From an uncultured Eubacterium sp. (GTDB lineage Bacteria > Bacillota > Clostridia > Lachnospirales > Lachnospiraceae): a DNA stretch of 31,867 nt. This document shows positions 24,087 to 31,819 of the stretch, piece after piece (position 1 is the stretch's first letter; each line of letters starts with the position of its first letter). Both the position numbers and the translations under genes were made by a program. The notes below the pieces were generated by a model. The model ran no database searches. It worked only from the letters and a program-made list of their open reading frames with translations, and was not told where the DNA came from. The DNA lies in the NCBI GenBank assembly GCA_910584345.1, contig CAJTZX010000045.1:1-31867 (forward strand), in the 5' to 3' direction.

Positions 24087-24098
24087 AAATAAAGTTCA

Positions 24099-24171
24099 GC
24101 TGCTATAGCACAGTCGGTAGTGCGCAACATTGGTAGTGTTGAGGTCACCGGTTCGATTCCGGTTAGCAGCT
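24099..24171 (+). tRNA. tRNA-Thr (anticodon GGT)
   Basis: 73-base class I tRNA. Acceptor GCTGCTA/TAGCAGC, D-arm with GCACAGTCGGTAGTGC, anticodon stem CAACA/TGTTG with loop TTGGTAG giving GGT, T-arm CCGGTTCGATTCCGG, discriminator T. CCA is not encoded. It reads ACY codons. Confidence 0.95.
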
Positions 24172-24184
24172 CTGAAATGGTCGA

Positions 24185-24234
24185 AAATAAAGACATTTCA
24201 AGGAAATTACTCTTTGAAATGTCTTTATTTTTTT
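24185..24234 (+). terminator. Terminator of tRNA-Thr
   Basis: Perfect 17-base arms (24185-24201 and 24214-24230), 12-base loop, followed by a run of T to 24234. Confidence 0.85.
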
Positions 24235-24258
24235 ACTATCCGAATCAATGATTCTTTT

Positions 24259-24486
24259 CTATCCACTATCTATTTTGAGGTAATAAATTCGTGGTTTTGG
24301 ATTGAAACCATACGAGTGTGCGTTCCAGCAGGTCTTATAGTTTTTTGCAATACTGACAAAAGCTTCTTGAACAGCATTTTCTGCTTCCATCCGATGTTTT
24401 AAGATGCCAAAAGCTATATGATACATTTTCATATAATTTTCTTCATAAATCTTTTGAAATGGACTCTTTTGTTCTGACGACATCAT
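24259..24486 (-). pseudogene. Truncated ECF/sigma-70 family factor, region 2 only
   Basis: The frame starts MMSSEQKSPFQKIYEENYMK and continues MYHIAFGILKHRMEAENAVQ EAFVSIAKNY, the first two-thirds of sigma region 2 with the usual acidic VQEAF segment. After about residue 50 the likeness stops (KTCWNAHSYGFNPKPRIYYL) and the frame ends; region 4 is absent. GGGGA is the only ribosome-like site. An ECF factor should be about 160-190 residues, so this is a 5' fragment. Its downstream part may have been removed by deletion towards the tRNA-Thr terminator. Confidence 0.6.
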
Positions 24487-24516
24487 GTTCCCCATGCAAT
24501 TCTATATATTTTCCAG

Positions 24517-24681
24517 CTAGTACATCGATCATAAAATAACCCATAGTTATGCTTGTCTATTTTTCCGATCGTACATGGCAAAAATCCTCAATGTACCCCG
24601 GTACACCTCCGGTTTTTGCCATGCACGCTCGAAAAAATATCCTGCGCCTACCTATGTGTTATTTTGTGACCGATGTACTAG
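24517..24681. repeat. 165-bp near-perfect palindrome, MITE-like
   Basis: The outer 29-base arms (24517-24545 and 24653-24681), opening CTAGTACATCG, match at 26 of 29 positions when one is reverse-complemented. An inner pair (around ATGGCAAAAATCC at 24574-24586 and GGTTTTTGCCAT at 24611-24622) continues the symmetry and the exact centre is GTACCCCGGTAC near 24599. No coding frame of note. The whole would fold into one long hairpin in RNA or cruciform in DNA. It lies between the sigma fragment and the purE terminator. Confidence 0.75.
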
Positions 24682-24747
24682 TATGCCGTTTGATTTATAA
24701 ACGCAGTTCTTATTTATTATTCTACAATTTTTTTCTATATTTGTAAA

Positions 24748-24774
24748 CAAAAAAACAGGAGCGTAAAACGCTCC
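24748..24774 (-). terminator. Terminator of the purE transcript
   Basis: GGAGCGT, AAA, ACGCTCC (24758-24774), seven T on the minus strand after the stem. The stem begins directly after the purE stop codon. Confidence 0.85.
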
Positions 24775-25281
24775 TTATTTTCCATAATTCTCATATCCAT
24801 ATTCCTGCAGTTTTGCATCTTTCTCCTGCACTTGTTCCTTTAAATCTTTCGAATACTCTTTTAACCGCTGCAGCAAATCATGATCTGAAACAGCCAAAAT
24901 CTTAGCCGCCAGCAGCGCTGCATTTACTCCTCCGTTAATCGCAACCGTCGCAACCGGAATGCCGCTTGGCATCTGCACGATAGAATATAAAGAATCTCTG
25001 CCGCCTAAAGAAGACGTATGCATTGGTATACCGATTACAGGCATAGGAAAGATTGCTGCACACATACCTGGCAAATGAGCCGCCATACCTGCTCCTGCAA
25101 TAATCACTTTGAATCCTTTTTCTTCTGCAGTTTTTGCATATTCAAAAAAAACGTCTGGCTCCCTATGCGCAGAAATTATTTTCATTTCAAAAGCAATTCC
25201 CAGCTGTTTTAATACATCTGCTGCTTTCGCCATTACCGGCATATCCGAATCTGACCCCATTACAATTCCTACTTTTGACAT
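24775..25281 (-). CDS. purE: N5-carboxyaminoimidazole ribonucleotide mutase PurE
   Basis: A 168-residue class I PurE, which moves the carboxyl group from N5 to C4 of the imidazole ring in purine synthesis. Seen: VGIVMGSDSDMPVM, IISAHREPD (catalytic His), AGAGMAAHLPGM, the GIPM and MPSGIPVATVAINGGVNAAL segments. Octameric in known members. The start at 25281 follows GGGAGG by eight bases; the ATG at 25299 has no site. No purK or other pur genes are adjacent; the upstream gene is the M29 aminopeptidase, 55 bases away, so it may belong to the pyrE-led transcript. Confidence 0.95.
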   Translation of the reverse strand: MSKVGIVMGSDSDMPVMAKAADVLKQLGIAFEMKIISAHREPDVFFEYAKTAEEKGFKVIIAGAGMAAHLPGMCAAIFPMPVIGIPMHTSSLGGRDSLYSIVQMPSGIPVATVAINGGVNAALLAAKILAVSDHDLLQRLKEYSKDLKEQVQEKDAKLQEYGYENYGK

Positions 25282-25336
25282 CGATGAATCCTCCCTCATT
25301 TTATCTTATCATGCTTTTCATCTCATTTTTTCACAG

Positions 25337-27460
25337 TTACATTTCCAAAGGCACATTCAATTCCTCTGTTCCAGGCACAACAAATTTTCCATCGCGAATG
25401 ACTTCTATTGTACTCCCATTTGGCAGGTGAGCCGTAATTGCATCCAATTCATCATAAGGAATTGTAATATCCGTATGACAGTTAAAATATGCTTTGGAAA
25501 CATCTTCTTTTCGAACCAGTGTCCGTTCATTGTCTTTTGCCATAATCTCTTTTCCATCTGGATTGTACACTTTTGTATCTTCCGCATGGGAATAACACGT
25601 ATCTCCGACTGCAAAATGCGGTCCCGTTTTTTCGGCAATTAAAATCGGCAGTTTATCCGCAATATGAAAATCCCTCGCCATACGATACGCCGTCGTATTT
25701 GTTCCAATTGCAAACTCACCCATCGGCAGAGTTTCATGCTGCATCAACACATTTTCGTGAATATACCTCCTGTTTTCTGCTTCATCTGTAAAATTTGCAC
25801 ACGTATAGCCGGTAATCATTCCATCTGTAAATGTAAGTTTTAAATCTTTATAATACAGCTCATTTAAATATACCCCTGTTACATGCAGCACACCCGTTGT
25901 TCCTTTCAAAACAGGTGACGTAAACACTTCTCCAACCGGAATATTTACATCTGCCACGCAGTTTTCAAACGCTGTCTGTTCATCTGGACGCTCCAGCTGC
26001 CAAATTGATACATACAAATCCGTCTCATTTTTTCCCTTTCCGGTAATATGCACCCGTTCGGCCTGATCTAACACCTGAATCAATCGCTGCTGCATGTTCC
26101 GGTAAAGCATATAATCCAACGTATTAAGCCGGACAGTTTCCGCAAAAATCTGTTCATAATCCGAACCGATCTCAGGTATCGGATAAGCAATAATCGTAAA
26201 ACTGCGTTCTTCCCCTTTGATATACTGGTTTGTAATCTGCCCGGACTGGTTTGCATAGTACACAAGCAGCTTTTGCTGTTTTTCATCATAATGAGCAGCT
26301 TCTTTTTTCTGAACAGGCGCAAAAGGTTCTTCCCCAAACACTTCCTGTACTGCAGGTCCGCCATACACTGCTGCAAGATCCTTATATTGTTCATATGCCT
26401 CCCGCAGCACCTCAAGCCTGCGTTCTACAAACGCCTTGTCCAAATACCATGCATTATCATTGCGGTGGTCATAATCAAACTGGCGGTTTGCAGCTACGGA
26501 GTAGCAGCCGCGCTTCCCATGTCCCTTGTTTCCCATCGAAGATACCGCATCTCTGAAAATCACAGTGGACAGCCCAAGTTTGGCAAAATTTTGAATAGCC
26601 GCCCGTACTACCCGCTCAAATCCAATCGCATAATGTATGCTGACTGTTTTTTTCTTTGATAAATCTTTATTTGTCACCTCAAATCCAATGCGGTAACCTT
26701 CAGTAAAAGTATCTGCCATTGCCTGAATACGTTCTTCGGGCAGCTGCGCTAAATACTGCGCTGTCTTACGCTCATTTTCCGATATATATTCTCCATAACG
26801 ATACAAATAAGTAAAATCTGTAAGATCTGCATTCTGCACAATCAACGTAAAAAAGTCAAGCTGTGGATCAATCCCTTCCCTCACGCTTTGCGTTACTAAA
26901 ATTTCACTGTAATCATGAAAATGCCAGTATAAAATCCGACGGATCTCTTCCCCATCTGTCCCGCTACTGTCACAAAAACAAGTATAGATTTCTACAAACA
27001 ATTCCAGCAGTATCGTCATATCTGCCAATCTGCCTTCAAATGCATAAGCGATCAGTGCACGACATTCTGCATACAAAAAACATAATGGCCCGCCAAATTC
27101 TTCACCCAGCATCTCTTCTGCATAAGCAGGATTGGCATAGCTTGTTTCATAACAGACTTCCCTTGATCCATTTGTTTCATCTGTCTGATACCCGCTTTTT
27201 GTCCGTGGCAAAATATCTTGATAAAGACATCTGTTTAGCTGCTCACATTCTTCCATAGAACGATGATCCAGCTCCCCTTTTTGTTGCATATCAAGCACAT
27301 CCGTTGTCAGCAAAATAAACTTTGCCGTTCTTTGAAAATAATCCGCATAACGCTCCTTCGTTTCCGGCTGTGCTGCTGCCTGACGGATACGTTCCAGCAC
27401 AAGCTCATAACGCTGCGCTGCCTGCTCATTTTCCATCTCATAAACTTTACGATAACTCAT
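25337..27460 (-). CDS. M29-family metallo-aminopeptidase with long N-terminal extension
   Basis: A 707-residue protein whose C-terminal 300 or so residues show the leucyl/AmpS-type M29 aminopeptidase: HITGKGKNETDLYVSI, CVADVNIPVGEVFTSPVLKG (Glu ligand), TLPMGEFAIGTNTTAYRMAR (Glu ligand), then EKTGPHFAVGDTCYSHAED (His ligands) and IMAKDNE. These enzymes use two metals to remove N-terminal residues from peptides in the cytoplasm. The first 390 residues are helical and not in standard M29 enzymes (about 400-415 residues in total). The start at 27460 overlaps the previous stop as ATGA, so translation is coupled; the upstream ATG in the same frame lies within the DUF6142 gene. No signal peptide. 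Confidence 0.82.
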   Translation of the reverse strand: MSYRKVYEMENEQAAQRYELVLERIRQAAAQPETKERYADYFQRTAKFILLTTDVLDMQQKGELDHRSMEECEQLNRCLYQDILPRTKSGYQTDETNGSREVCYETSYANPAYAEEMLGEEFGGPLCFLYAECRALIAYAFEGRLADMTILLELFVEIYTCFCDSSGTDGEEIRRILYWHFHDYSEILVTQSVREGIDPQLDFFTLIVQNADLTDFTYLYRYGEYISENERKTAQYLAQLPEERIQAMADTFTEGYRIGFEVTNKDLSKKKTVSIHYAIGFERVVRAAIQNFAKLGLSTVIFRDAVSSMGNKGHGKRGCYSVAANRQFDYDHRNDNAWYLDKAFVERRLEVLREAYEQYKDLAAVYGGPAVQEVFGEEPFAPVQKKEAAHYDEKQQKLLVYYANQSGQITNQYIKGEERSFTIIAYPIPEIGSDYEQIFAETVRLNTLDYMLYRNMQQRLIQVLDQAERVHITGKGKNETDLYVSIWQLERPDEQTAFENCVADVNIPVGEVFTSPVLKGTTGVLHVTGVYLNELYYKDLKLTFTDGMITGYTCANFTDEAENRRYIHENVLMQHETLPMGEFAIGTNTTAYRMARDFHIADKLPILIAEKTGPHFAVGDTCYSHAEDTKVYNPDGKEIMAKDNERTLVRKEDVSKAYFNCHTDITIPYDELDAITAHLPNGSTIEVIRDGKFVVPGTEELNVPLEM

Positions 27461-27795
27461 AATCCAATCCATCCTATTACATAAACTGTCACCCAACCTG
27501 CCAGCATAAATACTGACAGAACAGCTCCGGTTACCGGTACTTTTTTAATCACGTTCTCCTTACGTGCTTCTCGTATAGAAATCCACAATGTCATAAATGC
27601 CGCCAGAATCGCAGCAATCCCGATACATCCTATTTCTTTTGGCGCCTGTCCGCCTTGCCGATACGACACGGACACTGCATAAACAAACAGCGCCAGAGGC
27701 GCAAACGAAAACAAAAGCGCTGCTGCACCAGGTTTTGAATGTTTTTTCCCAGTAAATTTATAATTTTTATCAGACCGCGTTTTTTTCTTCCTCAT
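27457..27795 (-). CDS. DUF6142-like small membrane protein
   Basis: A 112-residue protein: a basic N-terminus (MRKKKTRSDKNYKFTGKKHS), then three hydrophobic helices (AAALLFSFAPLALFVYAVSV, IGCIGIAAILAAFMTLWISI, GAVLSVFMLAGWVTVYVIGW) with a short SYRQGGQAPKE loop. This plan matches the DUF6142 family common in Lachnospiraceae; no function is known. AAAGGAG precedes the ATG, which lies inside the end of the VanZ-like gene (26-base overlap), and its stop overlaps the aminopeptidase start (ATGA). The three are thus one translationally coupled set. Confidence 0.75.
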   Translation of the reverse strand: MRKKKTRSDKNYKFTGKKHSKPGAAALLFSFAPLALFVYAVSVSYRQGGQAPKEIGCIGIAAILAAFMTLWISIREARKENVIKKVPVTGAVLSVFMLAGWVTVYVIGWIGL

Positions 27796-28285
27796 CCAAT
27801 ACTCCTTTTACTCCATTTGCCCCTTTCAATTCCATTTTATGACAAAAGAACATAAATTTAAAGCAACAGCATCCAATCAATCCACCCAATGTATTTAAAA
27901 TGATATCATCCACATCACAGCTTCCAACTCTTGTTACCAGCTGAATCAATTCCACGAGAAGACTGACTTCAAAACTAATCAGCGTGACTTTAAAAAAACT
28001 GCGGTTACGGCGTGACAACAGCGGAAAAAACAATCCAAATGGCACAAAAGCCAAAATATTTCCCGCAAGATTCAAAAATACCGTATAAGGGCCAATGACA
28101 TCATAATACATAAGATAACGCTGAATCTCTTTAAACGGTCTTAAGTTATAATGATACTCCCGCCCTATAGACGTTCTCCCCATACTTTCGGCAAAAAAAA
28201 GAAAGTAGACCATTAAAATAAGATAAAGACCGAACAGCAGCCATGCCGCCATCCGGTACATTTTTTTATGCTTTTTATAATTCAA
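27770..28285 (-). CDS. VanZ family membrane protein
   Basis: A 171-residue protein with four hydrophobic segments. YHYNLRPFKEIQRYL, the FLNLAGNILAFVPFGLFFPL helix, SLLVELIQLVTRVGSCDVDD and IILNTLGGLIGCCCF are the conserved VanZ landmarks (NLxxN, PFG, E..Q, DVDDxxxNTxG). VanZ-like proteins can give low-level teicoplanin resistance, but most members are of unknown role, and no van genes are near. The start appears to be TTG at 28285 with GAGGA seven bases upstream. It follows pyrE by 15 bases, so transcription probably begins before pyrE. Confidence 0.87.
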   Translation of the reverse strand: MNYKKHKKMYRMAAWLLFGLYLILMVYFLFFAESMGRTSIGREYHYNLRPFKEIQRYLMYYDVIGPYTVFLNLAGNILAFVPFGLFFPLLSRRNRSFFKVTLISFEVSLLVELIQLVTRVGSCDVDDIILNTLGGLIGCCCFKFMFFCHKMELKGANGVKGVLDEEEKNAV

Positions 28286-28300
28286 TTTCCAATCCTCAGC

Positions 28301-28978
28301 TTATTTTGCACCATACTGTTTATAGTATGCATCAATCGCAGCCTTTAATGTATCATCGATCAAAATTTTTCCTTTATATGGTTTTTGATACAAATATTCG
28401 ATCACTTCCTGCATCGAAACAATCGCGTTCGCCTGAAAACCATATTTATCTTGAATCTCATCCAGCGCACTCTTTTCGCTGCTTTGACCTTTTTCCATTC
28501 GATTCAGAGAAACGATCAATCCAACGATCTGTACGTCTCCCTGTGCTTTTAATATTGGAAATGTTTCTTCAATCGACTTTCCAGACGTTGTAACATCCTC
28601 AATCATTACAATGCGATCGCCGTCTTTGATCTTACTGCCAAGCAAAATGCCTGTATCTCCATGATCCTTTGCTTCTTTTCGGTTAGAACAATAACGAATG
28701 TCCTTCCCATACAGTTTCGTATAAGCAATCGTCGTTGCAACGCTTAGCGGAATTCCTTTATACGCAGGTCCGAATAACAGATCAAAATCATCTCCGTAAT
28801 GTTCATGAATTGCACGGGCATAATACTCCCCGAGTTTCATTAACTGCGTACCCGTAACATAGCCGCCCGCATTCATAAAAAATGGGGACTTGCGTCCGCT
28901 TTTCAATATAAATTCTCCAAATTTTAATACATCACTGTCTACCATAAATTCGATAAATTCTTTTTTGTATTGTTCCAT
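28301..28978 (-). CDS. pyrE: Orotate phosphoribosyltransferase PyrE
   Basis: A 225-residue type I phosphoribosyltransferase that makes OMP from orotate and PRPP. The PRPP loop is RIVMIEDVTTSGKSIEETFP; other family marks are FGEFILKSGRKSPFFMNAGG, LLFGPAYKGIPLSVATTIAY and YCSNRKEAKDHGDTG (the flexible catalytic loop). AAGGAG lies 11 bases before the ATG. No other pyr gene is in the window. Only 90 bases separate it from the decayed integrase, so this gene end marks an integration boundary. Confidence 0.95.
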   Translation of the reverse strand: MEQYKKEFIEFMVDSDVLKFGEFILKSGRKSPFFMNAGGYVTGTQLMKLGEYYARAIHEHYGDDFDLLFGPAYKGIPLSVATTIAYTKLYGKDIRYCSNRKEAKDHGDTGILLGSKIKDGDRIVMIEDVTTSGKSIEETFPILKAQGDVQIVGLIVSLNRMEKGQSSEKSALDEIQDKYGFQANAIVSMQEVIEYLYQKPYKGKILIDDTLKAAIDAYYKQYGAK

Positions 28979-29039
28979 GTGATTGTTTTCTCCTTTATTT
29001 ATAAGGTTTTTAGCCCGTTTCTATTTTCTAAAAATGCTA

Positions 29040-29061
29040 TTTGACACCATTTTGACACGAT
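29040..29061. repeat. Tandem 11-base repeat next to the integrase remnant
   Basis: TTTGACACCAT directly followed by TTTGACACGAT, with one difference, just beyond the 3' end of the integrase. Short tandem repeats at this place are typical arm or core sites of tyrosine integrases, so this may be part of an att site. Confidence 0.45.
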
Positions 29062-29068
29062 ATCATTT

Positions 29069-30016
29069 TTAGACACATTTTCGCTCCATTTTCTTCATTT
29101 CCTCTACTAAAATATCTTCCATAACATGACAATATAAATCCATTGTAATCTGTAATTGTCCATGACCAAGAAGCTTAGAAAGAACTTTTGGCCGCATACC
29201 ATTTTCAATTGCTCTTGTAGCAAAAGTATGACGGAATGTATGTGGTGTGAATGCTTCAAAACTATTATTAACTTGTTGAATTCGGTGAATAATTAAATTC
29301 ATACATTCCTGTACCAAAAACTGTTGTGTAGGTCTGCTATTTCTCGTAACAAAAAACAAGATTTTCATATCCTTCTAATGGGATTTTTCCTTTAAAAATA
29401 ATTTCCTGTTTTCTAACTCTTTGTTTTTCAAAACCCAAAACGCCTTGTCAGTCAAAGGAATTGTTCTTTCTCCATTATCTGTCTTCGTATCATGTATCTC
29501 AAATACATATTTACCATCTTTACTAAAGTAACACAAAGTATGTCTGACATGCAATAGTTTATCTTTAAAATCTACGTTTTCCCATGTCAAACCACACAAT
29601 TCTCCTCTTCGATCTTTCTTTTTCTCTCTGGTTATAATAGGATTTATCTGCTTTGCTACATTCTTAACAAGTAAATTTGTGTCAACCGCTTGATCAAGCA
29701 TATCTACCAAAATCTTTTTAGAATTTTTCCTTGCGTTATCAGAACATAGTTTATTGATTGCATCCTGCATTACTACCAGATAGCTATTATCTTTCTCCAG
29801 CCCAAATCAGCCTGAACCCTTTTATAATGGATCGTATATGTTTCTTTTGTAGATCCCTGCGCCCTTGTTTACAAATATCAAGCCAAATTTTAAGCCATTC
29901 ATCTAATGTTACATTATTTGATACAACATTGATTTCTTTTGCATCATTGTATTGTTCTTCTCGCAGCTTTGATCTATATTCTTACCCAATTCTTTACCTT
30001 TTAGTGACTTACCCAT
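29069..30016 (-). pseudogene. Decayed phage/ICE-type tyrosine integrase
   Basis: The original start is at 30016 with a strong AGGAGG (MGKSLKGKELG). Pieces follow in different frames: NVTLDEWLKIWLDICKQGRR, then MQDAINKLCSDNARKNSKK (29770-29375) with the core-binding domain and RRGELCGLTWENVDFKD (the catalytic Arg), and finally 29368-29069 with FTPHTFRHTFATRAIENGMR (His-x-x-Arg), LLGHGQ and the Tyr in MDLYCHV. Several residues before RRGELC are missing, at least two frame changes and stops are present, and the N-terminal region is rearranged. It once was about 380-400 residues in length, of the Tn916/phage Int type. Its end faces pyrE, where a tandem repeat remains. Confidence 0.85.
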
Positions 30017-30037
30017 CACTTCCTCCTTTCCTGGCAA

Positions 30038-30071
30038 AATTAGGAAAGAATTATTTATTTTTTCCCTAATT
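30038..30071. repeat. Imperfect inverted repeat in the integrase upstream region
   Basis: AATTAGGAAA (30038-30047) and TTCCCTAATT (30062-30071), one mismatch, separated by an AT-rich loop. It lies 22 bases upstream of the integrase start and could be an operator or a hairpin. Confidence 0.35.
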
Positions 30072-30130
30072 CTACCATACTGACATTATATTTTCAATCA
30101 GTTTTAATTTCTTAACACTACTTTACAACT

Positions 30131-30469
30131 TTATAAATGATACCCCTGTTTCTTAACTAGCTGTTTTAAGGCATTTATTAAGACATTTGATTTTATGCTG
30201 GTTTCGACTTTTTCTACGAAAATGGCATAAAATACCTGCTGGTGTATCTGTTCGCTTAGTGCAAACCGAAACTCCTGCACGCTTTCTACCTGATATTTAA
30301 AAAACGCTTCATCCTGGTATGGCAGCAGCTTCATCGCACAGTATGAAACGTTAATCAGATTGACCAGCATTTCAATCCCTCTGCGGCTGCGGACCATGTA
30401 ACTGCACAGTGACCAGAAAGTTTTCTGTTCGTAGTAACTGACTTCTATTGGCCTTATGCCGATATTTTT
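30131..30469 (-). pseudogene. IS transposase, C-terminal fragment
   Basis: About 112 open codons after a stop at 30472-30470, ending at 30131. They read KNIGIRPIEVSYYEQKTFWS, LCSYMVRSRRGIEMLVNLIN and end LINALKQLVKKQGYHL. YMVRSRRGIEMLVNL followed by SYCAMKLLPYQ and FRFALSEQIHQQVFY is the C-terminal end of a DDE transposase I have seen repeatedly in Lachnospiraceae insertion sequences; the exact IS family is not certain. No catalytic residues are left. It is bounded on its 5' side by repeats of ATGCCGATATTT. Confidence 0.6.
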
Positions 30470-30531
30470 CTAATGCCGATATTTGCAAAAATACAGTATA
30501 AATGCTGATAATTATTTAAAAGTATCGGCAT
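30456..30531. repeat. ATGCCGATATTT repeats at a mobile-element junction
   Basis: Two direct copies of ATGCCGATATTT (30456-30467, 30473-30484) and one inverted partial copy TATCGGCAT (30523-30531), between the transposase fragment and the recombinase end. They may be the ruined terminal repeats of an element. Confidence 0.5.
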
Positions 30532-31644
30532 TAATCCTTATTATGAAGAAGTAACTATTAATTCCATAATAAGGAGGTCTCCTTGCCGGAAAGATAATCA
30601 CGGAAATCCCTGTGGGAATCGGAGGATCTATAGAACACATCCTCAGATTTTCAATATCCGCTTTAGCGTAATGCTTGATAACATCAGGATTTGAATGTCC
30701 CAGTATCCTTCTAACCACCTCATAAGATGCATTATCGTTTACCATTGAACTTGCAAGGGATGACCGAAATGCATGTGGACCATGCTTTTTCCCTGCTGTA
30801 TTGACATTTGCTGCAGCAAAGCATTCATTTAAAGCGTGTCGTATTATGCTTGTAGTAATACGTCCATACGGAGCCGTCAGGCTATGAAATACATACCCGT
30901 CTTCTAAAGAGTATTTGTCATTGTCAAGGTGCATCGAAATGGCATTAACAACTTCACAAGGCATTTGCAGTGTGAGAGGTATTCCTGTCTTTTCCTGGGT
31001 TATACTAATGTATCCCGTACTAAAGTTGATTTCCGATAGTTTAAGCTTTGCAATGTCGCCTGCACGGAGTCCCATTCGTGATGCCAGCCGGATGATAGCA
31101 AGGTTTCTCTTTCCAATAGTAGTATTGGTATCAACAGAAGCTTCGACCCTGCTGATTTCATCTGGCGAATATGTCGCAGGAAGCACCGTACCTCTCTTAT
31201 AGTGCGGAACAATCCTGGAAAAATCCACTTCTATGATGCCTTTTTCAGCAAGGTAATTCAGGAACTGACGGATACGTGCATAGGCATCCTTGTTGGAGAA
31301 TGTAAGCAAGGCCTGTGATACAATGCCGGTGTTTAATTGAGAAAGGTCAGAACAACCAGCATTTTCCACAAAGCTCAAAAAAGATATGCAGGTTCTTTCT
31401 TTTGAGCAGATCGTAGCCGGTTTATTGCCATTATCTATGAATACTTGCTAACATTTGAATCGGCAAGAAATGCTTTGCCTAATTCATGAGTGTATATGTC
31501 CGTGCCATGATGATTCAGAAAAATGTGAATGCGATTGTAGGTTCGTCGATATACGGTCAACGTTGAATCCATATATTTCTGAGATTTTAATTGCTCCAGA
31601 ACTGCTTTCATCAGTTCATCGAATGGTAAGATTGTATTTCTCAT
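30512..31644 (-). pseudogene. XerD-like tyrosine recombinase with two frameshifts
   Basis: The start at 31644 (AAAGGAGG six bases upstream) gives MRNTILPFDELMKAVLEQLK to a stop at 31435, the N-terminal core-binding helix region. The continuation is in another frame (IDNGNKPATICSKERTCISF, then 31378 to 30512), carrying the catalytic RMGLRAGDIAKL Arg, a Lys in TQEKTG, HGPHAFRSSLASSM, LGHSNPDVIKHY with His and Tyr. Near the end a missing base in a T run (about 30600) shifts the frame; in the other frame the proper end DYLSGKETSLLWN is still present, stopping at 30560-30558. Reconstructed length is about 360 residues. Such recombinases often occur as pairs or trios in Tn554/RIT-like elements; no partner is seen here. 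Confidence 0.8.
30536..30574. repeat. Inverted repeat at the recombinase 3' end
   Basis: Perfect ten-base arms CCTTATTATG (30536-30545) and CATAATAAGG (30565-30574), 19-base spacer, covering the ancestral stop codon. It shares CCTTATT/AATAAGG with the palindrome at 31786-31819. There is no T run for a terminator. Confidence 0.5.
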
Positions 31645-31757
31645 ATGAGACCTCCTTTATAATGAGATGAATTAGTTACATCTTCATTGTAAAAGAGCAC
31701 TATCATTATTCAAGAAATATGCTGTAAAAAACAACATTTATGCCACATGTAGACTTG

Positions 31758-31819
31758 CTTCTGGAATAACAATACTTCTGGGATAATGCGCCTTATTCCA
31801 GTTCTCGAATAAGGCGCAT
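31758..31819. repeat. Putative recombinase recognition region: 13-8-13 palindrome with repeats
   Basis: Perfect 13-base arms ATGCGCCTTATTC (31786-31798) and GAATAAGGCGCAT (31807-31819) around an 8-base spacer CAGTTCTC, the same geometry as loxP. Immediately left are two direct copies CTTCTGGAATAA (31758-31769) and CTTCTGGGATAA (31775-31786), whose core GGAATAA recurs in the arms. It lies about 140 bases upstream of the recombinase start. No T run follows on either strand. Confidence 0.55.

Noticed and set aside
31786..31819. Terminator hairpin
   Set aside because: No T tract on either strand and the spacer and flanking repeats suit a protein-binding site better.
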